A stretch of DNA of 31,552 bases from an uncultured Rubrivivax sp. (GCA_937967345.1 CALBTN010000457.1:1-31552); one strand, 5' to 3'. Numbered from the stretch's first letter, positions 8,712 through 16,319 are shown. Program-made: numbers and translations. Notes: generated by a model from the letters alone, not told the origin.

Positions 8712-9002
8712 ATGAAACTTCCGATCTGTGCCGCTGCCGTCGTTGCCGCGCTGCTGCCCCTGACCGCTGCAGCCGACGCCAGGCTGGCGCAGCGCAACAA
8801 CTGCACCAACTGCCATGCGATCGACGAAACCGGGCGCCAGGCCAGCTCGATGTCGTTTCCCGAACTGGCGCGAAAGTACGGCCACCTCGGCGAGGACCAG
8901 ATCGTCAAGCAAGTGCGCGACGGCTCGGCGGGGCACCCGCCGGTGCGCGGCAACGAAGCACAAACGCGCGACATCGTGCGCTGGATGCTCACGCTGAAGT
9001 GA
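8712..9002 (+). CDS. Small monoheme cytochrome c, possible His/His ligation
   Basis: 96 residues: signal peptide (to about TAAADA), one haem site CTNCH (C31, C34, H35), and a C-terminal helix RDIVRWMLTLK. The fold pattern is a class I cytochrome of the c551/c5 group, a soluble periplasmic electron carrier. In that group the sixth haem ligand is Met in an M-P-P motif before the last helix; here the matching place reads GSAGHPPV, with H75. M47 in SSMSFPEL is the only alternative nearby. It lies 28 bp after mtrB and is probably in the same operon, where it could pass electrons to or from the decaheme cytochrome. No gene follows for about 400 bp. Confidence 0.88.
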   Translation: MKLPICAAAVVAALLPLTAAADARLAQRNNCTNCHAIDETGRQASSMSFPELARKYGHLGEDQIVKQVRDGSAGHPPVRGNEAQTRDIVRWMLTLK

Positions 9003-9399
9003 CGCCTCGGGACACGGCAGCCCGGCTTTGCAATTCGCTGGCCGGCGCCGGCGGCGGGCGGTCCCGCATCGCACCTGCCGGCCCGCGCAGCGTCAGCAAC
9101 GCGCGCCTGCGGGCTCGACCGCTCATGCGTGACGCTCCACGAGCAGCAACACGTCGGCAACGCGCGCCTGCGGGCTCGACCCCGGCACGCTGTGGCCCGG
9201 CGGCGCAACGCGCCGCCGACTCGGTCGGAGTCGGCCATCGCCGCGGCTCACCGCGCCCGATCGGCTGGACGCGTTGCAGGTGCTGGTGTGCTCCAATGCC
9301 GCCGCGCCGCTTGGTGGCGCGCCGCTGCCCTCGGGTGGCGACTCGATAGGCCGCCGATCCGGCGCGCCGCGGCAGGAAACTTGGTCTAGAGGCCGGTCA
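9003..9399. other. Intergenic region between monoheme cytochrome and flavohaem reductase
   Basis: This 397-bp stretch separates otherwise tightly packed genes. I find no supported gene. Open frames in it lack ribosome sites and recognisable domains. It contains a near-perfect direct repeat (annotated separately). It may be remnant DNA of a deleted gene. Confidence 0.45.
9092..9181. repeat. 29-bp near-perfect direct repeat, two copies 61 bp apart
   Basis: Copies at 9092-9120 and 9153-9181 share GCAACGCGCGCCTGCGGGCT and flanking bases with a single difference (GTCA versus GTCG at the start). The 32-bp spacer is not repeated. There are only two copies, so this is not a CRISPR array. It probably reflects a local duplication. 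Confidence 0.75.
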
Positions 9400-10719
9400 A
9401 TGCAGTCAAACTTCGCGCGCGGTGCAGTCTGGATGGGCGTGTACCTGTTCTTCGTGCTCGCACCGCTGCTGGCACTGCTGCTGGGCGACCTGCCGCGGCC
9501 GCGCGATTTCTGGATCGAGCTGTCCGCGGCGCTGGGCTACGCCGGCCTGGCGCTGATGGGGCTGCAACTTGGGTTGACCGCGCGCTTTCGCTTCGTCACC
9601 GCGCCCTGGGGCGAGGACGTGATCTACCACTTCCACCGCAACATCTCGCTGGTGGCCTTGGCGCTGGTGGTGGCGCACCCGATCCTGATCTTCGCCGTGC
9701 AGCCGCACCGGCTGTGGCTGCTCAACGTGTTCGAAGCGCCGCCGGCCGCGCTGTGGGCCGCGGCATCGACCTACTCGCTGATCGCGCTGGTGGTGATGTC
9801 GCTGTGGCGGCTGAAGCTGCGGCTGAGCTACGAGTGGTGGCACGGCACGCACATCGTGCTGGCGGTGCTGTCGGTGCTGGCCGGCGTGGTGCACATGGTG
9901 ATGTGGGGCTTTTACCTCGGCGATCCGGTCAAGCGCGCACTGTGGATCGGGCTTGCCGTGCTGTGGGTCGGCTTGCTGGTGTACGTGCGCGTGTTCAGGG
10001 CGCTGTTCGTGCTGCGCCGGCCCTACCGCGTGACCGAAGTGCGGCCCGAGCGCGGCCAGTCCTGGACCCTGGTGATGAAGCCCGAAGGCCACGAGGGCTT
10101 GCGCTTTCGGCCCGGGCAGTTCGCCTGGCTGAGCCTGTGGGGCAGCGCGTTCAAGATCACGCAGCATCCGTTTTCGTTTTCGGGCAGCGCGGCCGCGCCC
10201 GACGGCCGGGTCGAGATCACGATCCGCGAGCTCGGTGACCACACCCGGCGCATCAGCCAGGTCGCCGTCGGCTCGCGCATGTACATCGACGGCCCCTATG
10301 GCGCCTTCACCAGCGGCTGCCCGTCCGACACGCAGGTGCTGATTGCCGGCGGCGTGGGCATCACGCCGATGATGAGCATCATCCGCACCCTGGCCGACGA
10401 AGGCGACAAGCGGCCCGTCATCTTGCTCTACGGCAGCCGCGACTGGGATTCGATCACCTTCCGCGAAGAGCTCGAGGCGATCCAGCCGCGGCTGAACCTG
10501 AAGGTGGTGCACGTGCTGTCGGATCCCCCACCCGGCTGGGCCGGCGAGACCGGCTACATCGATGCCGCGGTATTGCAACGCAACGTGCCGGCACCGCATG
10601 CCGCGAACGAGTACTTCATCTGCGGCCCCGACGTGATGATGGACGCCGTCGAGACGGCGCTGGCCGCACTGCAGGTGCCGATGTCGCGCTACCACTCCGA
10701 ACGCTACAGCTTTGCTTGA
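9400..10719 (+). CDS. Ferric-reductase-like transmembrane flavohaem protein (FRE/NOX type)
   Basis: 439 residues. The N-terminal half (about 10-205) has six or so hydrophobic helices with two bis-haem pairs in the classic H-x13-H spacing: H79/H93 and H151/H165. The C-terminal half is a ferredoxin-NADP reductase module: FAD site HPFSFS (256-261), NAD(P) site AGGVGITPMM (316-325), and CGPDVMMDAV (408-417). No [2Fe-2S] domain follows. The family moves electrons between NAD(P)H, FAD and haem across the inner membrane. The ATG at 9400 is preferred over upstream starts because it puts the first helix near the N-terminus, though the ribosome site (GAGGCCGG) is weak. Following the MtrAB-like genes, it is a candidate inner-membrane partner in place of CymA (inference). 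Confidence 0.88.
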   Translation: MQSNFARGAVWMGVYLFFVLAPLLALLLGDLPRPRDFWIELSAALGYAGLALMGLQLGLTARFRFVTAPWGEDVIYHFHRNISLVALALVVAHPILIFAVQPHRLWLLNVFEAPPAALWAAASTYSLIALVVMSLWRLKLRLSYEWWHGTHIVLAVLSVLAGVVHMVMWGFYLGDPVKRALWIGLAVLWVGLLVYVRVFRALFVLRRPYRVTEVRPERGQSWTLVMKPEGHEGLRFRPGQFAWLSLWGSAFKITQHPFSFSGSAAAPDGRVEITIRELGDHTRRISQVAVGSRMYIDGPYGAFTSGCPSDTQVLIAGGVGITPMMSIIRTLADEGDKRPVILLYGSRDWDSITFREELEAIQPRLNLKVVHVLSDPPPGWAGETGYIDAAVLQRNVPAPHAANEYFICGPDVMMDAVETALAALQVPMSRYHSERYSFA

Positions 10720-10730
10720 GGCCACCCCCG

Positions 10731-10826
10731 ATGAAACGCCTGCTCGCTGATCGTCTCGTCATCGCCACCGCCGCGGTGGTGGTGGCCGTGTCCGTGCTGT
10801 TCGCCTACCTGCGCGTCGCCGGCTGA
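10731..10826 (+). CDS. 31-residue single-helix membrane peptide (putative)
   Basis: ATG at 10731, 11 bp after the flavohaem gene stop, encodes MKRLLADRL followed by a hydrophobic helix (VIATAAVVVAVSVLFAYL) and RVAG. A positive N-terminus plus one membrane helix is what a real small membrane protein or a truncated membrane anchor looks like. The ribosome site is poor, so translation may depend on the upstream gene. It could be the surviving start of a longer membrane-anchored protein, since the next bases belong to a broken DUF2252 gene. No family recognised. Confidence 0.5.
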   Translation: MKRLLADRLVIATAAVVVAVSVLFAYLRVAG

Positions 10827-11453
10827 GCGCGCCCGAGCCGCGGCCGGCGGCCTGTCGCGCCTCGCTGCCGCCCGAGCGGCGCGTGCTGCTCGACCGCTAC
10901 GAGCTGGCCGACGTGGCGATGAAGGTGGTCGGCGTGGGCAGCGTGGGCACGGTGTGCGCGGTGGCGATGCTCTTCGCCGCCGAGGACGACCCGCTGTTCC
11001 TGCAGCTGAAGCAAGCGCGGCCGTCGGTGCTGGCGCCGCACGTGAACATCGAGGCCTTCGCCACCGAGGGCGAGCGCGTGGTCTTGCCAGCGGCTGATGC
11101 AGGCCTCGTCCGACCTGTTCCTGGGCCACCTCCTGGGCCACCCGGTGTCCACGCAGCGCACGCACCTGTACGTGCGCCAGCTGCGCGACGTCAAGGTCAA
11201 GCCGCAGGTCGAGCTGTTCCGGCCGCGCCAGATGCGCGACTGCGCGCGCCTCACCGGCTGGGCGCTGGCGCGCGCACCTGCACGCTCGGGCGACCCGGCG
11301 CTGCTCAGCGGCTACCTCGGCGGCGGCCAGGCGCTCGCCGAGGCGCTGGGCGAGTTCGCGCTGGCCTACGACAAGCACAACGCGCTCGACCACGAGGCGC
11401 TGCTGCAGGCGCTGCGCCAGGGCCGCGTCGAGGCACACTTCGAGGACGACTGA
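10827..11453 (+). pseudogene. DUF2252 protein remnant, 5'-truncated and frameshifted
   Basis: The first frame reads CRASLPPERRVLLDRYELAD, VAMKVVGVGSVGT and DPLFLQLKQARPSVLAPH, the conserved core of DUF2252 proteins (kinase-like fold, often 400-plus residues). At about 11085 the match moves to the next frame, continuing QRLMQASSDLFLG, HLYVRQLRDVKVKP, TGWALARAPARSGDPALLSG and ending EAHFEDD. A single-base gain or two-base loss explains the shift. The N-terminal part of the family is absent: the sequence starts at the stop of the preceding small ORF. It is therefore a dead 3' remnant, not two genes. Confidence 0.82.
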
Positions 11454-11487
11454 CGGGCATCCAGCGGCGCCACCGCACCGCAGCGCG

Positions 11488-12285
11488 ATGACGAAGCTCC
11501 CCGCCCCGATCACGCCGCGCCTGGCCGCGGTGTGGGCGGCGTTCTGCCTGCTGATGCTGCTGGTCGGGCTGCAGGAGCGCTGGTACGCCGGCGCACCGCT
11601 GTGGCCGTGGCCGCTGTTCTACGAGGCCTCGTCGCTGCTCGTCGCGACCGCCCTCGCCGCCTGGCTGTGGCGCCGCAGCCCGCGCGACGACCCCTGGCTG
11701 GGCCGGCCGGCGTCATGGTTCTGGCGCGTGCTGCGCCTGACGCCGCTGGTGGCGCTGGGCTTCGTCGCGCTGCTGTACGGCGTGCGCCACGCGGTGCGCG
11801 CGGCCTTCGGGCTGGACTACCCGCACCAGCCCTGGGCCGAAGTGCTGGCCTACGAGAGCCTGAAGTTCACGGTCTTCTACCTGCTCTTCGCCGGCGCCAG
11901 TTACGCGCTGCGCTCGCACCAGGCGCTGGCCGCCGCGCAGTTGCGCACCGAGCAGCTGCAGCGGCTGTCCAGCGAAGCGCGGCTCGAGCAGCTGACGCAG
12001 CAGATGCAGCCGCACTTCCTGCACAACACGCTGAACACCATCGCCGCGCTGGTGCACGACGACCCCGACGCCGCCGACGCCGCGCTGCTGCGCCTGTCGC
12101 AGCTGCTGCGCGCCGCCACCGGCGCCGCGCGCCGGCCGCTGCACCCGCTGGCCGACGAGCTGGCGCTGGCGCGCAGCTACGCCGAGCTGATGCAGCAGCG
12201 CTTCGGCGCGGCGCGTGTGCGCTTGAGCTGGGACATCGGCGCGCTGCCGCCCGTCGACGTGCCGGCGCTGTCGCTGCAGCGTTAG
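11488..12285 (+). pseudogene. LytS/YehU-type sensor histidine kinase truncated before its ATPase domain
   Basis: 265 residues: about four membrane helices (near 14-29, 47-62, 85-100, 126-141), a short coiled stretch, then the His_kinase domain with phospho-acceptor H176 in MQPHFLHNTLNTIAALV. The frame ends DVPALSLQR and stop. In the family LSLQ is followed by P-L-V-E-N-A, the N box of the ATP-binding domain, so the catalytic domain of about 100 residues is missing. The break coincides with the left end of the IS66 remnant, so insertion most likely cut the gene. The response regulator gene that usually follows is absent. The stub could at most be a membrane phospho-acceptor without ATP binding. 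Confidence 0.83.
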
Positions 12286-12365
12286 CGGTAAGCGCGCGGC
12301 GTTCTTCCTTCGAGTCGAGCCGCCTCGAACAATGCGCTCATGTGCAACGACACGAGGGCGATGCG

Positions 12366-12677
12366 ATGAGCGAGGTCAAGCGCAGGCGGCTGGAGCTGTC
12401 GAGCTGGCGCGAGGCGATGCGCCGCTTCGACGCGGCGGGGAAGTCGGTGCAGGCGTTCTGCGCGAGCGAGGGGCTGAGCACGACGAGCTTCTACCGCTGG
12501 CGTGAGCGGCTGGATGCCGAAGTCGGCGCGGCAAGGCACGGCACGGTGGCGGCGGTGCACGCGCGCTCGACCACGGACTTCGTCGATCTGGGCAGCTTGC
12601 TGGGCGGTGGCGCCGGCGCGCTCGAGCTGAAGCTGGATCTGGGCGGCGGCGTGTTGCTGACGCTGTCGCGGCGCTGA
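12366..12677 (+). CDS. tnpA: IS66 TnpA accessory protein
   Basis: 103 residues from ATG at 12366. The N-terminal part contains a helix-turn-helix-like block (WREAMRRFDAAGKSVQAFCA and SEGLSTTSFYRWRERL) typical of the IS66 OrfA/TnpA protein, thought to bind the ends or help the transposase. The C-terminal LELKLDLGGGVLLTLSRR is also family-typical. The gene seems intact, 16 bp before tnpB, but its transposase is gone. Confidence 0.88.
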   Translation: MSEVKRRRLELSSWREAMRRFDAAGKSVQAFCASEGLSTTSFYRWRERLDAEVGAARHGTVAAVHARSTTDFVDLGSLLGGGAGALELKLDLGGGVLLTLSRR

Positions 12678-12693
12678 TCGGGGGTAGCAGGCG

Positions 12694-13041
12694 ATGTTCT
12701 TCCCCGAAGCGCGCGTGCGCGTGTACCTGTACGGCCGCGCGGTGGACATGCGGCGTTCCTACGACGGGCTGTACGCGATCGCGCGAGCGGCCTTCGCGGG
12801 CGATCCGACCGGCGGCGACCTGTACGTGTTCGTCAACCGACGCGGCTCGCAGATGAAGGTGCTGTACTTCGATCGTAGCGGCTGGTGCGTTTGGGCCAAG
12901 CGGCTGGAAGCCGGGCGCTTCATCGGCGACTGGGCGCGCGCAGCCACGCGCGAGATCGACTGCACGCAGCTGAAGATGCTCATCGAAGGCATCGAGCCTG
13001 CGCGCTGCGCCAAGCGCTATCGCCGCGGGGGCGATGCGTGA
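12694..13041 (+). CDS. tnpB: IS66 TnpB accessory protein
   Basis: 115 residues, the family's usual length. Family blocks include VYLYGRAVDMRRSYDGLYAI, GDLYVFVNRRGSQMKVLYFD and GWCVWAKRLEAGRF. TnpB is required for IS66 transposition together with TnpA and TnpC; its exact action is unknown. The frame is complete up to its stop (13039-13041), which is also the junction with the integrase fragment. Confidence 0.9.
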   Translation: MFFPEARVRVYLYGRAVDMRRSYDGLYAIARAAFAGDPTGGDLYVFVNRRGSQMKVLYFDRSGWCVWAKRLEAGRFIGDWARAATREIDCTQLKMLIEGIEPARCAKRYRRGGDA

Positions 13042-14101
13042 AGACCTCGGAGCCGAAGAGGGTCTGCAGGTCGGTTGCGTCGAAGGGCAGACGGCGCTTC
13101 TTGCGCTTCTTGGCGCCGCTTTCCTTCACGCCGAGCGTGCCGGCCGCAGGGTTTACGCTCAATACGTGTTTGCCGACAGCAATCTTGTAGATGCCCCGGA
13201 TTTTGGTCAGGCGCTCGTTGAGCGTCGGCACTTCGAGGCGAGGCCGCATGTCCTCTACGAAGGCGGTCATCAGTTCGGGCGTCACGTCGCCCGGCATCTG
13301 CACGCCCTGGGTTGCGGAAAAGCGCCGCAGGTCGCGCCACGCGGTTTGCGAGGCGAGCGTCGTCGGCGTCGGGCGGTTGTCAACGTAGTCGCGCCACGTT
13401 GCGAAAACCTTGTCCCATGTCGGCAGGTCCGGGTCCACCGCCACCCGCTCCGGTGCGATGACATGCAGCGGATGCACCGCCGTGGGCGCGACCTTGTCCG
13501 TATCGACGATGTCACCGCGCTGCCGGGTGAGTTGGTGGTCGAGCGTTTCGACGACGGTGCGCAGGAAGGCGTAGCTGGCGCGCTTGGCCTCGTCCTCGTC
13601 GGGATTGAAGTCGAGCCCGCAAAGAAACAAGAAACCATGGAGCGCCGGGAAGATGTTCAGGCTCTTGCCCTGCGCGAGCATGCGCCCGAGTTCGGCGCGC
13701 TGCGTGGTGAGCTGCTCTCCGAGCTCGTCGAACTCGGCATCGTCGAGCCCGGCCTGGCGACGGCTGTCGTCGTTCTGCAGGACCTGGCGCACCCAGAACT
13801 TGGCGACCGCCTCCAGTTGCTCATCGTCCAGCTTGGAAATGCGCTTGGCAGCCAGGGAGGCCCGGCTCAACTCCAGTTCCTGGCGCTTCTGCCGGAACTC
13901 GATGTCGATGCGCGTGTTCTCCGCTCGCGCCAGTTCCTTGGCTGCGCCACGGTCGGACGTGCCCAGGCTGCGCACGACGTGCTCTTGATGGGAGGGGTAC
14001 GCCGCGCGAACGGCGGCGGGGATACGGCGACGCACGTACAGATTGCCGTGCTTGCCGCGTGCATAAACGTTTTCGGAAACTACTCTCAAGGTCTGCTCCA
14101 C
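13042..14101 (-). pseudogene. Tyrosine recombinase (phage/island integrase), catalytic domain lost
   Basis: About 353 integrase codons are left, starting from a GTG at 14101. The N-terminus has GKHGNLYVRRRIPAAVRAAY, the DUF6538 block common at the front of such integrases. The core SAM-like DNA-binding domain follows (TWDKVFATWRDYVDN through LNERLTKIRGIYKIAVGKHV). The frame reaches LFGSEVFT, just where the catalytic domain (R..H-x-x-R..Y) begins, and then runs into IS66 sequence. None of the catalytic residues remain. It lies directly beyond the 3' end of tRNA-His and reads the same way as the tRNA, the usual position for an integrase of an element inserted at a tRNA 3' end. Confidence 0.85.
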
Positions 14102-14151
14102 AAGGGGTTGTGTGACAGACCGTGTAGCAACCGGCTGTTTAGCCTAAAGCG

Positions 14152-14187
14152 ACAAGGCCTTGATTCCTAAGGAAATCAAGGCCTTGT
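14152..14187 (-). terminator. Strong hairpin downstream of tRNA-His
   Basis: Perfect 14-bp inverted repeat ACAAGGCCTTGATT / AATCAAGGCCTTGT around the loop CCTAAGGA. On the minus strand it lies 20 bases past the tRNA CCA end and is followed by CGCTTT, a weak T-tract. It most likely ends the tRNA-His transcript. An operator role for the integrase just beyond it is possible but unsupported. Confidence 0.65.
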
Positions 14188-14206
14188 GCGTACAACTAGA
14201 GTTCTT

Positions 14207-14283
14207 TGGGGTGGCTGATGGGACTCGAACCCACGACAACAGGAATCACAATCCTGGACTCTACCAACTGAGCTACAGCCACC
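14207..14283 (-). tRNA. tRNA-His (GTG anticodon)
   Basis: Minus-strand cloverleaf starting with the extra G-1 (GGTGGCTG), D-arm GTAGCTCAGTTGGTAGAG, anticodon loop ATTGTGATT with GTG, T-arm GTGGGTTCGAATCCCAT, and acceptor end CAGCCAC plus C73 and an encoded CCA. G-1 opposite C73 is the hallmark of tRNA-His. It lies 40 bp upstream of the ppiD stop-codon end of the minus-strand series and beside the integrase remnant. Confidence 0.97.
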
Positions 14284-14296
14284 GCCGAAGCGCGGA

Positions 14297-14302
14297 ATTA
14301 TA
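14297..14302 (-). promoter_or_regulatory. Probable -10 element for tRNA-His
   Basis: On the minus strand a perfect TATAAT is followed by TCCGCGCTTCGGC and then the tRNA 5' G, putting transcription start a few bases before the mature end. The -35 region (about 18 bp upstream, TGAAGT) is poor, so the call rests on the -10 and its position. Confidence 0.55.
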
Positions 14303-14323
14303 GTCTTCGCCAGCCACGCGACT

Positions 14324-16231
14324 TCAGCGTTCAGGCGCCGACCCGGCTGCGGCTGCAGCGGCCGGCTTGATCACCGCGTTGTGACGGGCCTTCAGCGCCG
14401 CCAGGTAGGCGTCCATCTGCGCCGCGGCGGCGGCTTGGGCGTACTGGTCTTGAAGCGTTCGCGCGCTGGCCAGCGCCGGATCGGGTGGCAGCACCTGCAT
14501 CACCTTGCCAACCCAGTAGCCCTGCTCGCCCAGGTCGACGCCGAGAGGCACCGGCAGCTTGCTCGCATCGGCGGCCAGCACCGCATCGATGACCTGGCTG
14601 GGCTGCTCCTGCGAACTCATGCGCCCGATGGCCGCGCTGTGAGGCAGCACCATCGCGGCATCCTGGCGAAGCTGCGCCAGCAGCGCCTGGCCTTCCTTGC
14701 GCGCCAACGCCGCCGCCTGCTCGGCCGCCAACCGGTCGCGTACCCGATCCTTGACCTCGGCCAGCGGCAAGGTGCGCGCCGGCAGGTATTCGACCACGCG
14801 CGCCGACGCCAGCTGGTTGGGGCCGACTTCCACCGCATCGGTATTGCGCTTGTTGCGCAAAGCATCGTCGGCGAACACCGCCTCGAGCAGCTTGGCCGAG
14901 GCCAGCGCACCGGTCGCGCCGGCGGCCGGCGTGCGCTGCACCAACGCGCTGTGCTTTTCGAGCTTCAGCTTGTCGATCACCGGCTGCAGGCTGTCGGATT
15001 GCTCGTACACGGTGTTGGTGAACTGCTCGGCCGCTTCGGCGAAGCGCTTTTGCGCCAGTTGCTTCTTCACCTCGGCCTCGATCTCGGCGCGCACCTGCTC
15101 GAACGGCCGCTTCTGGCCACCGCGCACACCGGTGAGCTCGATGATGTGAAAGCCGAACTCCGACTCGACCACGTTGCTGATTTCGCCCTGCTTCATCGCG
15201 AACACCGCGTCCTCGAAGGGCTTGACCATCGCGCCGCGGCCGAAGTAGTCGAGATCGCCGCCACGCTCGGCGCTGCCGGGGTCGTCGCTGTTCTTCTTTG
15301 CCAGTTCGGCGAACTGCGACGGCGACTTGCGCAACTGCTCGAGCAGCGCATCGGCCTTGGCGCGCGCTTTCTGGCGCTCGGCGGCCGACATGTCCTTGTC
15401 GGCCTTGATCAGGATATGGCTGGCGCGGCGCTCTTCGGCGGTCGTGTAGCGGCTGGCGTTCTCGGCGTAGAAGCGCTGCAGTTCCTCGTCGGACACGCTC
15501 ACGCCCTTTTGCAGCGTCTGCAGGTCGAGCACCACGTACTCGATACGGGCCTGCTCGGGCGCACGAAACATCGCCTCGTTGGCCTTGTAGAAGGCCTCGA
15601 TCTCGGCCTCGCTCGGGTTGACCTTCGCGTGCAAGGCCTGCGCGTCGAAGCGCTGGTACTGCACCTGGCGGCGCTGCAGCAACGGGTCGAACGCCAGATC
15701 GACCACCGCCTTCGGCGCGATCGCGGTCGCGCCGATGCCTTGCAGCACCTGGCGCATGGCCAGATCCTGGCGCAGGCTTTGCGCGAACATGTCCGAGCTC
15801 ATGCCCTGGGCGGCAAGCAACTCGCGATTGACGCTGCCATCGGGGTTGCGCAGCGCGGCGAACTGCGGATCGGTGGCAAACACGCGCTGCAGCCGATCGT
15901 CGCTCACGCCCAGATGCATGTCGGCAGCCGCCGCCAGCAGCACGCGTTCGCGCATCAGGCCGTCGAGCGTTTGCGCGCGCACCGCCGGAGTGTCGAGCAA
16001 CTTGACGTCCACCGTCGGCATCTGCTGGCGCACGCGCTCGATGTTGCGCTGGTGTGCGGCATCCCACTCGGCCTGCGTGATGTTGTGGCCAGCCACTTCG
16101 GCGACCTTGCTGTTGCCGCCATCGGTGAAGCTGGAATAGCCCTGCACGCCGAAGAACACGAAGGACGGAAACACCAGCAGCACCAGAATGCCCTGGAAAA
16201 GCCGGGTGTGCGTACGGACGAAATCGAACAT
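14324..16231 (-). CDS. ppiD: Membrane-anchored peptidyl-prolyl isomerase PpiD (SurA N-like)
   Basis: Periplasmic folding factor anchored in the inner membrane, 635 residues. ATG at 16231 (MFDFVRTHTRLFQG) is chosen because it places the single membrane helix at 12-29 (LVLLVFPSFVFFGVQGY) and follows GAAGG. Next come a SurA_N-like chaperone region (about 40-230) and one parvulin domain beginning RRASHILIKAD, with GGDLDYFGRGAMVKPFEDAV and FGFHIIELTG. The C-terminal chaperone portion and an Ala-rich tail (KPAAAAAAGSAPER) follow. It is flanked by tRNA-Val upstream and tRNA-His downstream, an order I associate with Burkholderiales HU-ppiD loci. A terminator lies 54 bp before its start, so it probably has its own promoter, which I could not pinpoint. 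Confidence 0.95.
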   Translation of the reverse strand: MFDFVRTHTRLFQGILVLLVFPSFVFFGVQGYSSFTDGGNSKVAEVAGHNITQAEWDAAHQRNIERVRQQMPTVDVKLLDTPAVRAQTLDGLMRERVLLAAAADMHLGVSDDRLQRVFATDPQFAALRNPDGSVNRELLAAQGMSSDMFAQSLRQDLAMRQVLQGIGATAIAPKAVVDLAFDPLLQRRQVQYQRFDAQALHAKVNPSEAEIEAFYKANEAMFRAPEQARIEYVVLDLQTLQKGVSVSDEELQRFYAENASRYTTAEERRASHILIKADKDMSAAERQKARAKADALLEQLRKSPSQFAELAKKNSDDPGSAERGGDLDYFGRGAMVKPFEDAVFAMKQGEISNVVESEFGFHIIELTGVRGGQKRPFEQVRAEIEAEVKKQLAQKRFAEAAEQFTNTVYEQSDSLQPVIDKLKLEKHSALVQRTPAAGATGALASAKLLEAVFADDALRNKRNTDAVEVGPNQLASARVVEYLPARTLPLAEVKDRVRDRLAAEQAAALARKEGQALLAQLRQDAAMVLPHSAAIGRMSSQEQPSQVIDAVLAADASKLPVPLGVDLGEQGYWVGKVMQVLPPDPALASARTLQDQYAQAAAAAQMDAYLAALKARHNAVIKPAAAAAAGSAPER

Positions 16232-16284
16232 GCTGAACCTTCGGTGCTCATCGGCCGCCGTGGTGCCGCCGACATTGGCCGCGA

Positions 16285-16319
16285 ACAAAGAAAGAAGGCG
16301 AACGCTGCGGTTCGCCTTC
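16285..16319 (-). terminator. Rho-independent terminator after HU/tRNA-Val
   Basis: On the minus strand a perfect 10-bp stem GAAGGCGAAC / GTTCGCCTTC with loop CGCAGC is followed directly by TTTCTTTG. Stem plus T-rich tail fits an intrinsic terminator for the unit coming from HU and tRNA-Val, just ahead of ppiD. Confidence 0.8.

Larger units (their letters stand above)
12288..13041 (+). mobile_element. IS66-family remnant: left end, tnpA, tnpB; tnpC and right end missing
   Basis: The likely left terminus begins GTAAGCGCGCGGCGTTCTTC, resembling the GTAAGCG ends of IS66 elements. It is followed by the two accessory genes in normal order and spacing. The large transposase tnpC, which should follow tnpB, is absent: the sequence changes at the tnpB stop into a truncated integrase on the other strand. 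The element cannot move by itself. Confidence 0.85.

Noticed and set aside
9092..9181. Possible CRISPR
   Set aside because: Only two repeat copies, no third repeat and no cas gene.
6137..9238. A minus-strand open frame of about 1,000 codons opposite the MtrB-like gene
   Set aside because: The plus strand has a signal peptide, barrel pattern and haem protein neighbours; the antisense product is low-complexity Val/Gly/Arg.
11097..11453. A separate 118-residue gene
   Set aside because: It continues the DUF2252 family match from the preceding frame, so it is the 3' part of a frameshifted remnant.
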